Shown here one piece after another: positions 50,556 through 62,867 of a stretch of DNA of 64,000 nucleotides. How positions within the stretch are numbered: the first letter of the stretch is position 1; the number at the start of each line of letters is the position of its first letter. This DNA comes from Gossypium raimondii (Eukaryota; Streptophyta; Magnoliopsida; Malvales; Malvaceae), in assembly GCF_025698545.1 (NCBI RefSeq), contig NC_068569.1, positions 24,056,001-24,120,000 on the forward strand, in the 5' to 3' direction. The notes under the pieces are model-generated. The model did not search any database and was not told the DNA's origin. It was given only the letters and a program-made list of their open reading frames with translations. The position numbers and the translations under genes are program-made.

Positions 50556-52900
50556 TGTAATATCCCGAAAATTACTACTGTAATACCCTGAAAATTACTA
50601 CAGTAAGAAAGTAGGTATCCTTGATATAGTAAAATAAGGAAATAAAGTGACAAAAGGAAACTTTGAGTTATGGCAATATTGGAAAGTTTATTATGATATA
50701 TTAATTTAAGAAAGGATTAAATCAAAAAGTGAGAAAAATTTTGTTGATTAAGAGTAAATAATCAAAATTTGAGGGGTAAAATGTAAATATGAAAAATTTG
50801 AAGGACCAATGGTGCAAATATTTTAAGGGAGGAATAATCTAGAAACTAAGGAAAATAGATTAATTAGGACCAAATTGAAAAAGTGAAGAATTTTGAGGGA
50901 CTAAATCACAATTTTACCAAATTTAGTGATGATTCAATGATGGAATTTTTAAAGATTATAAAGGGCAAAATGGTCAATTAGAAGAGAGAGAAATCTAGAA
51001 GGCAATGATGATGTTGGAGATATTTTAGATTAATTAAATAAATATTAGTTTATTAATATTTTAATTTGATTTTTAAATATTATTTTATTATTTTATTTAG
51101 TATATATATAAGAAAAGGAAGATGAAGAATCACCATCCCACCATTTTTTCCCATGCACCAACGTGAGAAGAAGAAAGAAAGAAAGTTTTACTTTCTTTAC
51201 AAATTGGTCATTCCACTAAAAATTTACCATTTTCACCTAGAAATCAAAAGAATTTCTATATCCATCAAAAGAGAAAGATAACAAGGAGACTATGGGGAGC
51301 TATAATATCAAGTTAGATTCAAGAAAGAGAAGCTAGAGGAGAGAAAAAATCAAGTTAAAGGTTGAAACTAATAGGACAAGGTAAGAACATCAAGATTTCA
51401 ATATATTTTTAAGTTTGATATTATTGAAAAGCATAGAAATGATGTTATAGTAGAGTTTTCTTATATAATGTCTTATGTTCTTGATATATTAGTGAAGGAA
51501 ATAAGTGAAAGTGATGAGAAATATTATAGAGAAAAGGAATAAGGAGTTATAAACTTAGTAATCAACATCTTGCACTAAAACAGTTTTGGACAGCACGATG
51601 GTTAAATTTGAAAATCACCATAAATTGTGGAAATCGAATTAGAGGATGAAAAAAATATGAAATTAAATCTTATTTAGACTAGTTTCTCATAGAAGAAACG
51701 GTGTAAGTAATGGAATTGTAAATCATGAGATATAATAAATTTTGTGAGACAATGTCAGAATGAATTTGGGTTACCCTGTTCTGACTTTGGAAAATCATAA
51801 AAAATTTATAAAAATAATTATGGGCTTAAATTTATATTTAAATACTTAACGAGTCTATTTTCAATAGAAACAAACAGTAACATAATCTGAATCCTATATC
51901 AGGAGATAATTAATTTTTAGTGAAGAAGGGTCGAAACTTTCAGACAGCAGAACATGGATGACTTTAAAGAATAAAATGCACTTATTGGCTAAACCATAAA
52001 TTCTGAAATTTTTATGGTAAGAATATATGTGAGTCTAGTTTCATAGAAATTTAGTGGATCTTAATTCGGAGTTTCGTAGCTCAAGATATAAATAATTTAG
52101 TGACTATGCCGAAAGTGGACAGCTGTGAATGAACATATAAATAAATAGTGAAATTATAGATAATGTTACATATAAGCATGTTATATATACTAAGGATGTG
52201 GAATGGAGAGGAGGAGGAGGAAAAATATATGATTATTCAACTAGCATGAGTTTCATTAAAAATGATTAAGTTGCATGTTTTAGGTTCAGGACTAAATTGA
52301 ATAAAAGTAAACTTTTAAGGGTAAATTTGTAAAAATGTCAAAAAGTGACCAAATTGTATAAAATGAATTGTTTTATTATTTAAGTTAATAAATTGAATCA
52401 AATATTATTTTAGATCAAGATTGGGTGGAAATTCAAGGAAAATAGAAAATTACCAAAATGTCCCTGAATTTTGGTATTTCTGCAATTTAGCCTGGTAAGT
52501 TCGTATTAACTATATTCTGTATAATTTTAATTAAAGTGAATGTTATTTTTTGATGAATATTATATAAATATGTGTTTTATTATTGTAATTGAATTATTAT
52601 TGGTAATTTGTATAATTATTAGATGCATTGAAATGATTATCAGAAGCTTGATTGGGTTGGAAGTTTATCGGAGATATATCACACTATCCATTGGTTCTAT
52701 CGGTAATTTTGGGTGATTTGATTCTAGTTATAATGGCATGTATAAGTTAAATTGGCCAACGTTAGCTCATTAATGTTTTGATTTTGATTAGTTATAAATA
52801 TGAATGCTTGATGAAATGAAATGTCTGTAAATTAATTTGTAAACTTCGGTAATGCTCTATAACCCTATTCTGGCGATGGATATGGGTTAGGGGTGTTACA
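50556..52900. mobile_element. Innermost LTR-like element
   Basis: TGTAATATCCCG at 50556 to GGGGTGTTACA at 52900 (2345 bp), flanked by perfect gtatg duplications (50551-50555, 52901-52905). A second copy of the start-like word (TGTAATACCCTG) follows near 50580. A TATA-like stretch (TATATATATAAG near 51102) precedes a GA-rich leader-like region, as expected for an LTR promoter. It lacks coding sequence. Confidence 0.85.
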
Positions 52901-53859
52901 GTATGAGCTCTTGGATGATTGAAATATGTTTAGCCATATGCTTGAATTATGAATGCACATAAGTAGTGTGTACTTCTGTCATGATGTTTTGAGATAAATT
53001 GGCTAGTTATTGTGATAATTAAAATTGAGAGGTTATTGTTGTTTAGGATAAGGCCAAGACACATTGGATTGACTTAAATGGATTACGCTTATAAATTGAA
53101 GTGGTAAACTTTATTTTTGAGCTACGAACTTACTAAGCATTACATGCTTACTTTGTGTTAATTTCATTGTGTACTTAGATATCGGAAGCTCGTTCGGGTT
53201 GGAAGTTGTCGGAGATTTCATCACACTATCTATCGGCTATTTTGGTACTTATGGTTTTATAATTTTGGTTATAATAACATGTATAGGTTATTTTGGCTAA
53301 TGATAGTCTACACGTTTTGTTATGTTTTTAGCCATTTGAATTGGCTTGTGTTTTGGTATATTTTGCTATATATGTATTAATGGCCTTATCATGTTTGATG
53401 TGTGGCTTGGTAGGGTTAATGTGTATTATAATTTGGAGTGATTTAGTGCTTGTTGTGGAAAGCACATGTGTGAAATGATGATAGATTTTTGAATTGTTTG
53501 TATTGGTGTTTTTGGTGTACAAGTTATAAGTGACTTATATGACCATTTGATGCTAAAGATAAAGTACATAAATAGTACTAAATGCTATGTTTTGATTTAT
53601 GATCTATGTGGTAAGTTTTAGTACAAAAATGTATTTAAGCTAGTCAAACAATTGGATAAATTGAATGTTTAGTTTACATGTTATAAGTGGTCATTTGAGG
53701 TGCCTAAGAGCATATTGGTTGTATGTGATGATGTCGCATGATTTAAGCATGACTTTGGTTGGTTTGAATGCTTAATAATGACTTGGTCATATGGAAACTG
53801 ATGTGTTAGGTTGGTACCAAATTTTGGTGAGAAATATGGATTGAAAAATGGCCTATTTT

Positions 53860-54235
53860 TGTCCACACGGTAGAGACACGGATGTGTGTCCCTTGTAATT
53901 TCCAAAGAAAGTAAGTCATTAGCTGCACACGGCCTAGCACACGGGCATGTGGCTTGGCCCTGTGGCACAAGTTAGTATACTCTCCAGTTTTCACACGACC
54001 TAGTACACGGCTTGGTACACGGGCGTGTGAGGTTATTTTGAAGGGCACACGGCCTGGTACACGGGCGTGTGGTTTGGCCGTGTAACCTAAGTCAGTGTGT
54101 TACACGGGTACGGACACGGGCTGGGATATGACCGTGTGTCCCCATTTCGAATGCCCACACGGCCTAAGACACGGGCGTGTCTCTTAATCGTGTGAGACAC
54201 ATAGTCTGGCCACACGGGCGTGTGTCCCCTGCACT
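53860..54235. repeat. Palindromic ACACGGGCGTGTG array
   Basis: Repeated CACACGGCCTRGYACACGGG and CGTGTGG words with short spacers, many able to form hairpins. A shorter array of the same words lies at 55060-55290 in the outer element. Confidence 0.8.
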
Positions 54236-55404
54236 TTGAAAAATTTCAATATTTTTTGAAAAATTTCTTGAGTACTCGGTTTAGTCCCGAACTATTTTTA
54301 ATGTCTATTTTGGGCCTCGAGGACTCATATTAGGGACTATATGTTTGGTTGTGATTGGTTTTGATTTGAATGTGAGATGAAAATGAAATGTCTGATTGTT
54401 TGGTCTGTTAGTCCGGTAATGCTCCATAACCCTATTTCGGCGTCGAATTCAGGTTCGGGTGTTACATTAGGCTTTTGGCTAAATTGGTTGACATATGCTA
54501 TGTTTAATTACCTATTTTATGGATATAAGGTAAGCTAAATTCTGTGTTATACGAACTTACTAAGCTTGAAGCTTACTCTGTGTTATTTTCCATATTTTAT
54601 AGTAATTCGGAAGCTCGTTCGGGTTAGAAGTTGGTCGTAGTTATTTCACACTATCCATCAGTTCTTTTGGTTCTTTCAGTAATTAATCTCGGATATAATG
54701 GCATGTATAGGTTATTTTGGTCAATATTGGTATATAAATGTTTTGTTGAGACTAGCCATTTGAATGGCTTGTGTTTGACATATTTTGATGTGTATATAAG
54801 TGACCTTATCATATTTGTTGTGTGTTTAATATGGTAGAATGAAAGAAAGTAAATGGGGTTTGGATATGCATACATGTATTTGGTCATTTAGGTGAGTTTG
54901 GATACTTGGTTGTATGTGGTGATATTTCATGTTTAAGACTTGATTTTGGCTTGTTTTAAATGCCTTGTTATGGCTTGTTGATGTGCAAAAATGTTGAGTT
55001 AGGTTGATGTCAAATTGCGTGAGAAATGTGGCTTCAAAATTGGCCCATTTTCGTCTACACGGACAGAGGCACAGGCGTATGTGTCAGCCGTGTGTCCTCT
55101 ATATCTTTAAAATTGCGCAAGTCAGTATGCTCAACACAGCCTAGCACACGGGCGTGTGACGTAGCCATGTGACCCAAGTCAGGGAGTTACACGGGCTGGG
55201 ACACGACCGTGTGTCCCTATTTCGAATGCCCACACAGTCTGAGACACGAGCGTGTCTCCTGACCGTGTGAGTCACACGGTCGTGTGTCCCCTGCAACTTT
55301 GAAAAATTTCAATATTTTTCGAAAAATTCTTTGAGTATTTGATCTAGTCCCAACTTGTTTCTAACATGTATTTTGGGCCCCGATGGCTTGTATAAGGGAC
55401 AATA

Positions 55405-57920
55405 TGTAACATCCCGTTTTTCATTAGTGTTAGAAACAATAGTTTTGGGGCCACCAAATTCGACGAGTAAGTTCATAAATATTATTATTTAATATTTACA
55501 AGTCAAATGTGATTTTTAAAAAGGTTTTTGATTTGATAATTTATGTTATATAAGTGATTTATTAAGTTCATGTGGTTTTAGAAAATAAGGTATCGAGACC
55601 TTGTTTTTATAAACTAAGCCGTAAATATTTTTATAAATATTTACGGAGTGTCATTAAGGTGGTATGAAAGTTTCGTTAAGAAATTTTAACGTTTCGATGG
55701 TTAATTAATTAAAAAGGATCAAATTAAAAAATGCATTCCCGGGACTCCGTTCTCGTAAATCGAACTCGTAAATATTTTTAATAAATATTTACGAAGTTAG
55801 TTGTGTAGTTAATTAGGTTTTGATTAAGTGAATTTGCTTGAATTAAAAATAATTAGGTATAAGGACTAAATTGCATATAGGGTGAAAGTTGAATATAGAT
55901 TAAAGAAAAAGTAAAAGGACTAAAGAAGCAATTATTTCATTGCTCATAAATGAGGCGGCATAAGTGTTTATTATTAAAAAATTTAAAGTTAAAATATATT
56001 AGCAAAAACGAAGCAGGAGAAAAAGAAAGAAATGAAAAAACTAGGGTTTCAAAGTTCCGAGTTCAATTGGTTAGTCAATTTAGTCCCTTTTTCTTTTAAT
56101 TTTTATGTTTTTGGAATCCCAGTATTAAATACTACCCGACCTATGTCAAAATTTTAGAAATTATTGAGTTTTTAAATATTGTTAATGTTGACTAATTTTA
56201 GTATTAGGGATTAAATTGATAGATTTTTAAGTTAGAAGTGAAAAAGGATTGAATTGTAGAATACATTGTAAATTTTGAGTAATAGGGACTAAATTGTGAA
56301 AAATTCAAATTTTAGGGATTTAAGTAAAATTAGAGAGTTAAATCTAGTTTAAAGTGGAAATTGAATGAAAATATAGAATTGATTGTGAAGAAATAAAATT
56401 AGTCTCGGTTTAGGGACTAAATTGGAATTTAGACAAATGTTGAGTAAAAATTGAAATATGCAATATGAAATTGAATTGTATTGTATTGATGAATTTTAAT
56501 TATTTTAATTCCGTAGTTAACGTCGTACCGGAATCTTCGACTAAAAATGGGAAAGATAAAGTCAACGAGGAATAGCTCAGAATTTCTGGTTTGTATTTTT
56601 ATAATCTGAATTTAGTTGTTAATTGTTATAATTCAATTTAATGTATATGGTAAGTGTTGAGGTGAGAATTATTGTGTTTTGTAATTGAAATGGATTGGTT
56701 TAGTATGTGATGAATTTATTGAATTTATATTGATTGAATTGGTATATATATTGAATTTATTGATTATTTGAATTGAAATGAATATTGGTTGTATTTGAAA
56801 AGTGAATTGAAACCATATTAATTGTATCGGGCTGAGTCAGATATAGATGGCATGCCATAGGATTGGAAGAGTTCAAGAATTTCTTCGACTTCGAGTCGAT
56901 AAGACACTGGGTGTCAATTTACTACTTCGGATTAATTCGATAAGGCACTGGGTGCCAATTTACTTCAGTTTAACCGATGAGACACTGTGTGTCAAATTAT
57001 TATTTCGAATTATCCGAAGAGGCACTAGGTGCCAAACTGGTGTGTTTTGGTTGGATCCGTGTATCCTTCCGAGTCGGAGTCATGTTAATAGGGGTAAATG
57101 AATAATAAAGTTTTATAATTGATATTGAAATGGTATGGTATGAGAAATGGAAGTGAAATAGTGAATTGAAAATAGAATGTGAAATATGTTGCAAATATAT
57201 GGAATATATGAGTTATATACTCATGAAATGACTATGGAATGGATATTGCAATTGTATAATGAAATATTAAATAAATTGTGAAAAGCTATTTATATAACAA
57301 GTATGAGAATTGAGATATTTGTGAAACAAATGAAATATGATATGATTATTGTAATAATTAAATACTAATATGTGTTTATATTTCAATTGTATATTTGTAA
57401 TTTCTTATCTTTAAATATTCGGATTATAGAAATACCACTGAGTTTATACTCAGCGTACGGTTTTGTTTCCCGTGCGCAGGTTAGGTACTTAACTTTTGAT
57501 CGTCAATTCAGCATCCAACAACCATCCCGAACACAAATGTGGTGATGTTTATCCTTTGTGTCGGCATGTATCTAGGGTGTCTAAATAATAGTTATTTTGT
57601 GGTTTGATTGTAAATAAGGTTATAAGTTTAATTTTGGTTGGTTTTATACATATAAATATGTGTTTGTTTTTGAAATCGTATTATGGCATGATATATTGAA
57701 CTGAACCTAGATAGATGCATGTGAATTTAATTCTATGTTTAAGTGCTCATGAACTAGGCAAATTGATTTGGATTTGGTATGTTTATATGGATTAAAATGA
57801 TGCTTTGATGACTTGTTTTGATGATATGAAATGTTTTAAATTTCTGTCTGTTTGCTCTATAAACTCCAGTAATACTTCGTAACCCAGTTCCGGTGAGGGA
57901 TACGGGTTGGGGGTGTTACA
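55405..57920. mobile_element. Second LTR-like insertion in the outer element
   Basis: TGTAACATCCCG at 55405 to GGGGTGTTACA at 57920 (2516 bp), with perfect caata duplications (55400-55404, 57921-57925). Its interior differs from the 48880 family but shares the terminal motifs. A four-unit repeat of RCACTGGGTGYCAA lies at 56898-57035. Confidence 0.85.
56898..57035 (+). repeat. Four-unit ~40-bp tandem repeat
   Basis: GATAAGACACTGGGTG-type units at 56898, 56939, 56975 and 57015, with spacings of 41, 36 and 40 bp. It lies inside the 55405-57920 element. Confidence 0.7.
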
Positions 57921-58598
57921 CAATATGTAAGATTTTGATTCATTTTTTTATATATGAATGTTATAATATATGAAATGTCTAATTAATTTATCTGTAAACT
58001 CCGATAATGCTCAGTAACCCTATTCCAGCAATGGATACGTGTTAGGGGTGTTACAATAGGTCTCCATATTTTTTCGTTTTGAGTAATTTAATTTTTTTTC
58101 TTTTAACTTTCCTTTTATTTTCTTTTTTTTTTCATTTTCTTCTGCTTCTCCCTTTGTTTTCCTCCATTCTCCATTTTTTTAATGTAGTTTTTCTATGTTT
58201 TCCATTTGTTAAAACTAGTCTCTATACTATTATTTTTTTGAACAATTTAATTTTTTTCGAGTAAGGCGAACTTGTGGACTAGTTTTAACAAATGGAAAAC
58301 ATAGGGAGAAGCAGAAGATAATGAAAAATAAAAGAACGTTAAAAGAACATAAAAGAAAAAATTTAAATTGCTCAAAATAAAAAAAAATATAGGGACCAAT
58401 TGTAGAATTTAACCTAAATTTTTTGTTTGAAATGATTATTTAACGTGCCACTTCAGTTTACCGTTACATCGTTAACGATAATTAATCGCTTAATGACTAA
58501 AATGTTACAACACAATAACGTAACATTTCAAATATAAATTACTAAAATGTAACTTAAAATAAAAAAAAGACTATTTTAATAATTTACCCTTATTTTAA

Positions 58599-58949
58599 AA
58601 AGGTGATATATAATATTTAATGAAAGCTCATTTTCAAATATTTTTATGGATAATTTTGTATATAAACTATAAAAGCTTATATATGGATAAAACGATGTAG
58701 TTTTTTTACAGTTATTTTATGTAAAAACAGAAAATACTAAACTTTATCCGTCTGGACCGACTATTTTTATATAGAAAGCTGTTGATTCTAAATTTAGTTT
58801 TATATATTCTAGGAAACAAAAAACAAATTACCCTTGTTGTTTGTATTTGATATAATGCGGCCCCTCTGAGCCTCATAGACGTTCAAAAGTGCAATCAGCT
58901 TGGTCTCGAGGTCTTAAGTTCTTAAACCAATCTGAAAATCCTTTTAACG
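58599..58949. promoter_or_regulatory. Upstream region of the FAF-like gene
   Basis: AT-rich until about 58850, then a less AT-rich leader. A TATA-like GATATAATG near 58849-58857 lies about 100 bp before the ATG. The assignment is weak. Confidence 0.35.
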
Positions 58950-59411
58950 ATGTTTAGTTCAAGCCTTGTTTCAAGATCAGCTTCTTCCTATTCTTTGATC
59001 GGTGAATACGTTGGCATGGAGAGTTGCTCTGGTGTCGGCATTGATAACCAACACCAAGAGCTTTGCTGCGGAGGTGGCAGTGTTAAGGATCCAGAAAATC
59101 GGGGTAGGAAGAGGAAGATTAATTTTGAGAGGGAAATTCCGCCGCCGATACCCTCGCTTGCTAGCGCCGAGAATCAGCCGTGGCAGTCGCTTTGGGTGCT
59201 TAAAAGGTATTATACTAGCGACGGACGGTTGATTCTCAGGGAAGAAAAAGTGAGACACCATGAATATTTACGAGCTCATCGATCCAATGGTCGTTTAACG
59301 TTGCATCTCGTGATGGATTGCACCCACGACATTGATCATGTAGAAGCAAACGAGGCTCAAGTTCAACTCGATGTTAAAAACATTAATAACGATGCCCAAG
59401 GTGGTTCATAA
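58950..59411 (+). CDS. FAF-domain protein (FANTASTIC FOUR-like)
   Basis: An uninterrupted frame of 153 residues. Residues about 62-121 match the FAF domain: an acidic/proline start (EIPPPIPSLA), then WVLKRYYTSDGRLILREE and VRHHEYLRAHRSNGRLTLHL. A basic patch RGRKRK (51-56) precedes it. FAF proteins are small plant-specific regulators; in Arabidopsis FAF1-4 influence shoot meristem size and the WUSCHEL/CLAVATA balance. This protein is shorter than the founding members (about 240-330 residues) and probably belongs to the FAF-like branch. The first ATG of the frame was used; it starts MFSSSLVSRS. Single-exon structure is normal for the family. It sits about 350 bp from the nested transposon block. 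Confidence 0.85.
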   Translation: MFSSSLVSRSASSYSLIGEYVGMESCSGVGIDNQHQELCCGGGSVKDPENRGRKRKINFEREIPPPIPSLASAENQPWQSLWVLKRYYTSDGRLILREEKVRHHEYLRAHRSNGRLTLHLVMDCTHDIDHVEANEAQVQLDVKNINNDAQGGS

Positions 59412-60470
59412 GAACAAGTAGCAGTGTTGAAGATTTCATATTCAATTTCCGAATTACGAAAAATGGAGGAAAGTGCTTGAACTGCAGCTTTGTAAGAGCA
59501 AAATCCCTCATGTGTTTGCCATTGCAGGCAAGTAGTTTTAGGCTTTGATGCCTTTTCTTTTTCCTCCCTTTTTGGGTGGGTCATCTTCATTGATGAGATA
59601 AAATTGAGGTTGGCGATTGGGTATATAACTATATATGATTTTATCAGGGTTTATTTGGATTTTATTTTTTTTTGGCTCAAACAAAGGTTTCATCAAACAA
59701 ACAGTTATGTACACTGGGTACAAGAAAAAGAGTAGCTTCGACACAAGGAACACCCTAAACATGGCCCAAGTGAAGAAACATATTATAAGCGTAACCACAA
59801 ACAGGAATAAAACATAAACATGACGGTATAAAACTTGTAACCATCAAATTCCTAGAAGCTAGAGATATAAGCATCAGAACGTAAAAGCCAGAAACCATTG
59901 TTCGACCAACGATGCTTACAACAACGACACCAAACCTCGTGTAGCAGGCTTCAGCCACTAGTCCTGAGAAAACCCAGACCAGTGCATTGGGACCGGTAAA
60001 ACAGCGGGCAACAAGGACGCTAGCGGCGGACAAGTGAACTACCCCATGGGCGCAAGGGCCGGGGTTTTGGAGGAAAGTTGGACGGTAACACTACAAGTGG
60101 AAACGTGGCATTGAAACGAAGATAAGATTGGAAAGTTTTCTTAGGAATGTATCTATATAAATGTTCTCCGCATTTACTTGTTGGATATTTTTTATCAGAT
60201 TTTACCTAAATCATGACATTGAAAGTTTGCTCTCTTTGAAGTGGTTTTTTACAGGAATTGCTTGATTCATTGGAATCAGTGACAATTAATCGGAAGATGT
60301 TGTAGTAATTTAAAATCTTGATTTTGTATTTTGTGAATAGAAAAATAAAAATTAGAAAAACTTTTTCATAAGGATACGAATCAAAAGGTATTAAGAAAGG
60401 AAAAAAAAAAGGAAGAAGAAGACAGTCAATCTGCAAGTTTTAAGTATATATAGATGTCATCGCGGTTTAA
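59412..60470. other. FAF-like gene 3' flank, no certain gene
   Basis: It includes the probable 3' UTR. A minus-strand frame at 60033-59755 (92 residues, starting MSAASVLVARCFTGPN) is hydrophobic and not low-complexity but matches no domain I know. It might be a small membrane protein or chance. Confidence 0.3.
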
Positions 60471-60524
60471 CAACTTACAGATCAATCATCAATGCGTCTC
60501 GTGATCGCATTGTGGAAACGTGTG

Positions 60525-61130
60525 TGTCACGGGCCGCAGTTCAAAGCCCGTGACCATCGCACCAAATGCATCCAATGGAGGTCTAATGCTTAGATGGGGA
60601 TTATTTGGCCTACGAGAACTGACCCGATTCAAAGAGATATTGGAGAAGCCTGTCAGATTAAAGTCTGGTTGGCCCGATAGTGAAGAGATCGCAACTTAGG
60701 CTAATATGGTAACTAATCTTAGAAGATAGAGAGAATCATATCTTGTAAAGATTAGATTAGATTTGATAAGACATATCTTGTAAATCCCTAAAATTAAGGG
60801 ATATAGATTAATCTCGTCCGTCGATGTAATTGTATCTTGACCGTCGGTTTTGGGGGAGCTCAACTATAAATAGAGAGCCTCCCCCTCATTTGTACTCACT
60901 CCTGAATTGTTTCATTATTCTTTGTGAATAAGAATTGAGAGCATTTACTCAAACACTTTGCGAGCGCTCTTTCTGTTGTTCTTTTGTAGCTTATTTTGGC
61001 ACAATCGCTTCCGCTATACAAATTGGTGCCTTAGAGGAGTTCTAAGGAATCCTCACTTTTGGGCGTAAAGGCTGACTTGGGCGAGTTTGGAGCAAACGGA
61101 TCGCCTAAGGCCGCACGGTTTGCGAGATGA
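60525..61130 (+). mobile_element. LTR-like fragment with promoter features
   Basis: It begins near TGTGTCACGGGCCGC, where GGGCCGC...GCCCGTGAC forms a short inverted repeat. It has CTATAAATAGAGAGCC at about 60863 (TATA box), then a leader-like stretch with GAATAAGAATTGAGAGC, then TTGGTGCCTTAGAGGAG (about 61022), possibly the LTR/primer-binding boundary. No gag-pol frame follows. The borders and the family are uncertain. Confidence 0.45.
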
Positions 61131-62090
61131 AAGGTCTAGCCCCGTGACATGTGCATGTTCTACGAGGTTGTCCATTTGTTTCTTTTGTTTGGCTTATAGT
61201 TTTACCGGCATCGTCTCACAACGGTTACTTTTCAGCTCCATGTGGACTCGCGTGGTCGACTATGTTTGCTTTGACTTGCTGCTACCATGGAAACATAGGA
61301 ACCCTTTATTTTTGCGAAAGCTACGTCTATTACGAAAGCTAAGACTATTCAATCTGGCCACCTGTATACCACCAATAGCCGACTTGCATGGTCGACACCA
61401 CCAGATCGTTGGATGAAATTCAGATTCAACCATGGGGAAGCTAGAATTGTTGATGAAGGGGTTGGAATATTATATAAGATATACATATTTAAAGTAGGTC
61501 CGGCCCACACGGGATCTACTTTCAACAAGATATTTAAATTTGGGATAATTTTGATCAGGAAAAATAAAATAAGTTAAATGCTCAATTTGTATTAGATATT
61601 ATAGTTATTTAAGTTTATTTTTACTAAATTAATATTTAGATACTACCTTTTATTAGTTTACCAAATTATACTAAAAATGTTACTAAATTTATCATTCAAT
61701 AATTATAAATCCTATAAAAAATCGAAATAAAAAACTTTCAAAACCTTTGGGGACCAAACAAAATTTTATCCTTTTTTAAATACTAATTATAATATTAAAA
61801 TAAAAATATCAAAACTCAAAGGTTCTAAGAGTAATTTTACAAATTTTAAGGGGATTGGAGCCCCTGCCAGCACTTTAGATTCGCCTCTGGATGGAGCTGT
61901 TAGTATCACATCCATGTTGGCTTCATTAGGAGTTTAATTCGATTCTTTTTCAAGTTTATAATTTACATTTTTATTTTTTTTATTTTATATATTAGGTAAC
62001 TTATATCATATGAAATTTAAATATATATTATGTTTAGAAATTTAATAAAAGAAAAAATATATAATGGTAATAAAAATATAGGGAAATTTA
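61131..62090. other. Intergenic, retroelement-like remnants
   Basis: A 109-codon frame at 61087-61416 has no recognised domain. The tract near 61840-61895 (GGAGCCCCTGCCAGCAC... TTCGCCTCTGG) resembles a common cotton repeat end. Confidence 0.3.
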
Positions 62091-62606
62091 TGGGAAAAAC
62101 CAAAAAAAATTTGCAAAGTAGGCCATTTTTCTCATATTTACAAAAATAAGTCGATTTTGGAGAGAGAAACAGAAAACGCTTCAAGAAGCGCTTTCAGCTG
62201 ACATGTCGGAAAACACTTTTTACAAAACGCATTTTCTTTTAACACATCAGTTTTTCGGTCAGATGGTTAAATGCTTGTAATTTTGTCCTTGAGTATCATG
62301 TTTGGTTCATGTCCTACTCACATTTATATATTTTTTTTATTTCATGTTGTTTTAAACTCTTTTTTTATTTTAATTAATAAATATATTATTTTCAATTTTT
62401 TTATCTTTGATGTGTTAAAAAAAACGTGTTTTATAGAAAGCATTTTTCGACATGTCAACTGAAAACATTTCCTGCAAGAAGTATTTTTGTTTTTCTGTCC
62501 AAAATTAATCTATTTTCTAAAATTAACCTATTTCCTAAATTTAGAAAAAACGATCTACTTTACTAAATATATTTTAAAACCAACATTTTTTTTCTAATTT
62601 ACCCTA
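62091..62606. mobile_element. Foldback MITE-like element
   Basis: The left arm (GGGAAATTTATGGGAAAAAC on) and the reverse complement of the right arm (ending TTTTTTCTAATTTACCC) align over about 190 bp. Shared blocks include CAGYTGACATGTCG and TTTTAACACATCA. Overall layout resembles the end of the PMD-associated element at 32120. There is no coding potential. Confidence 0.65.
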
Positions 62607-62867
62607 AAACATACATATATAATTATTATATATTACATAAAATCAAATATTTTAAAATAATATATATGAATGAAACAACTTAAGTTAACCATTTATGTTT
62701 TAACTTTCATTTCCTTTTCATTTGTTTTGAGAAATATATCTATCAATTTCTATTCTTTCTTTCTCTGAACAAAAAAAAAGCAACAAAAAATCTAACTACT
62801 TTAACAACAAAACACATAATTAAAAGAACAACAACAACATGGTCCTGCCTGAAGACAACTATTGGTC

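Larger units (their letters stand above)
48880..54466. mobile_element. LTR-like element inserted in the outer one
   Basis: TGTAACAGCCCG at 48880 to GGGTGTTACA at 54466, with a perfect 5-bp duplication ttagg (48875-48879 and 54467-54471). It carries its own copy of the uninterrupted target context (TGTGTTAGGCTTTTGG near 50417), because it belongs to the same family as its host. Its own length without the inner insert is 3237 bp. There are no open frames of note. Confidence 0.85.
47403..58055. mobile_element. Outer LTR-like element (TGTAAYA...TGTTACA), host of further insertions
   Basis: It starts TGTAATAACCTG at 47403 and ends GGGGTGTTACA at 58055. The flanks are atcgg (47398-47402) and atagg (58056-58060), 4/5 identical, so a 5-bp target duplication with one change. 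TG..CA ends and a 5-bp duplication fit an LTR. No coding region is present, so a solo LTR is most likely. Its own sequence, without the nested insertions, is about 2540 bp. It shares detailed similarity with the element at 48880, including the CACACGG...ACGGGCGTGTG words (55060-55290) and the terminal GTAATGCTC...GGGTGTTACA block. Confidence 0.75.
47194..58589. mobile_element. Mutator-type foldback element split by nested insertions
   Basis: The left arm 47194-47402 (GGGTAAACTATCAAAATAGT on) is the reverse complement of 58405-58589 (ending AATTTACCC). Shared internal blocks include the GTTACATTTTAGT and TAACGTGCCA/TGGCACGTTA words. The flanks are ttgttttaa (47185-47193) and ttattttaa (58590-58598), 8 of 9 identical, fitting a 9-bp Mutator-like duplication. 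Without the insert it would be about 739 bp. The right part holds a further internal hairpin (58058-58400). Confidence 0.8.

Noticed and set aside
56847..57101. 84-codon frame with repeated GVNLLLRI
   Set aside because: It is produced by the ~40-bp tandem repeat within an LTR-like element.
61087..61416. 109-codon frame after the LTR-like fragment
   Set aside because: No gag or pol motif, and it overlaps another frame of similar length. Coding status is unsupported.
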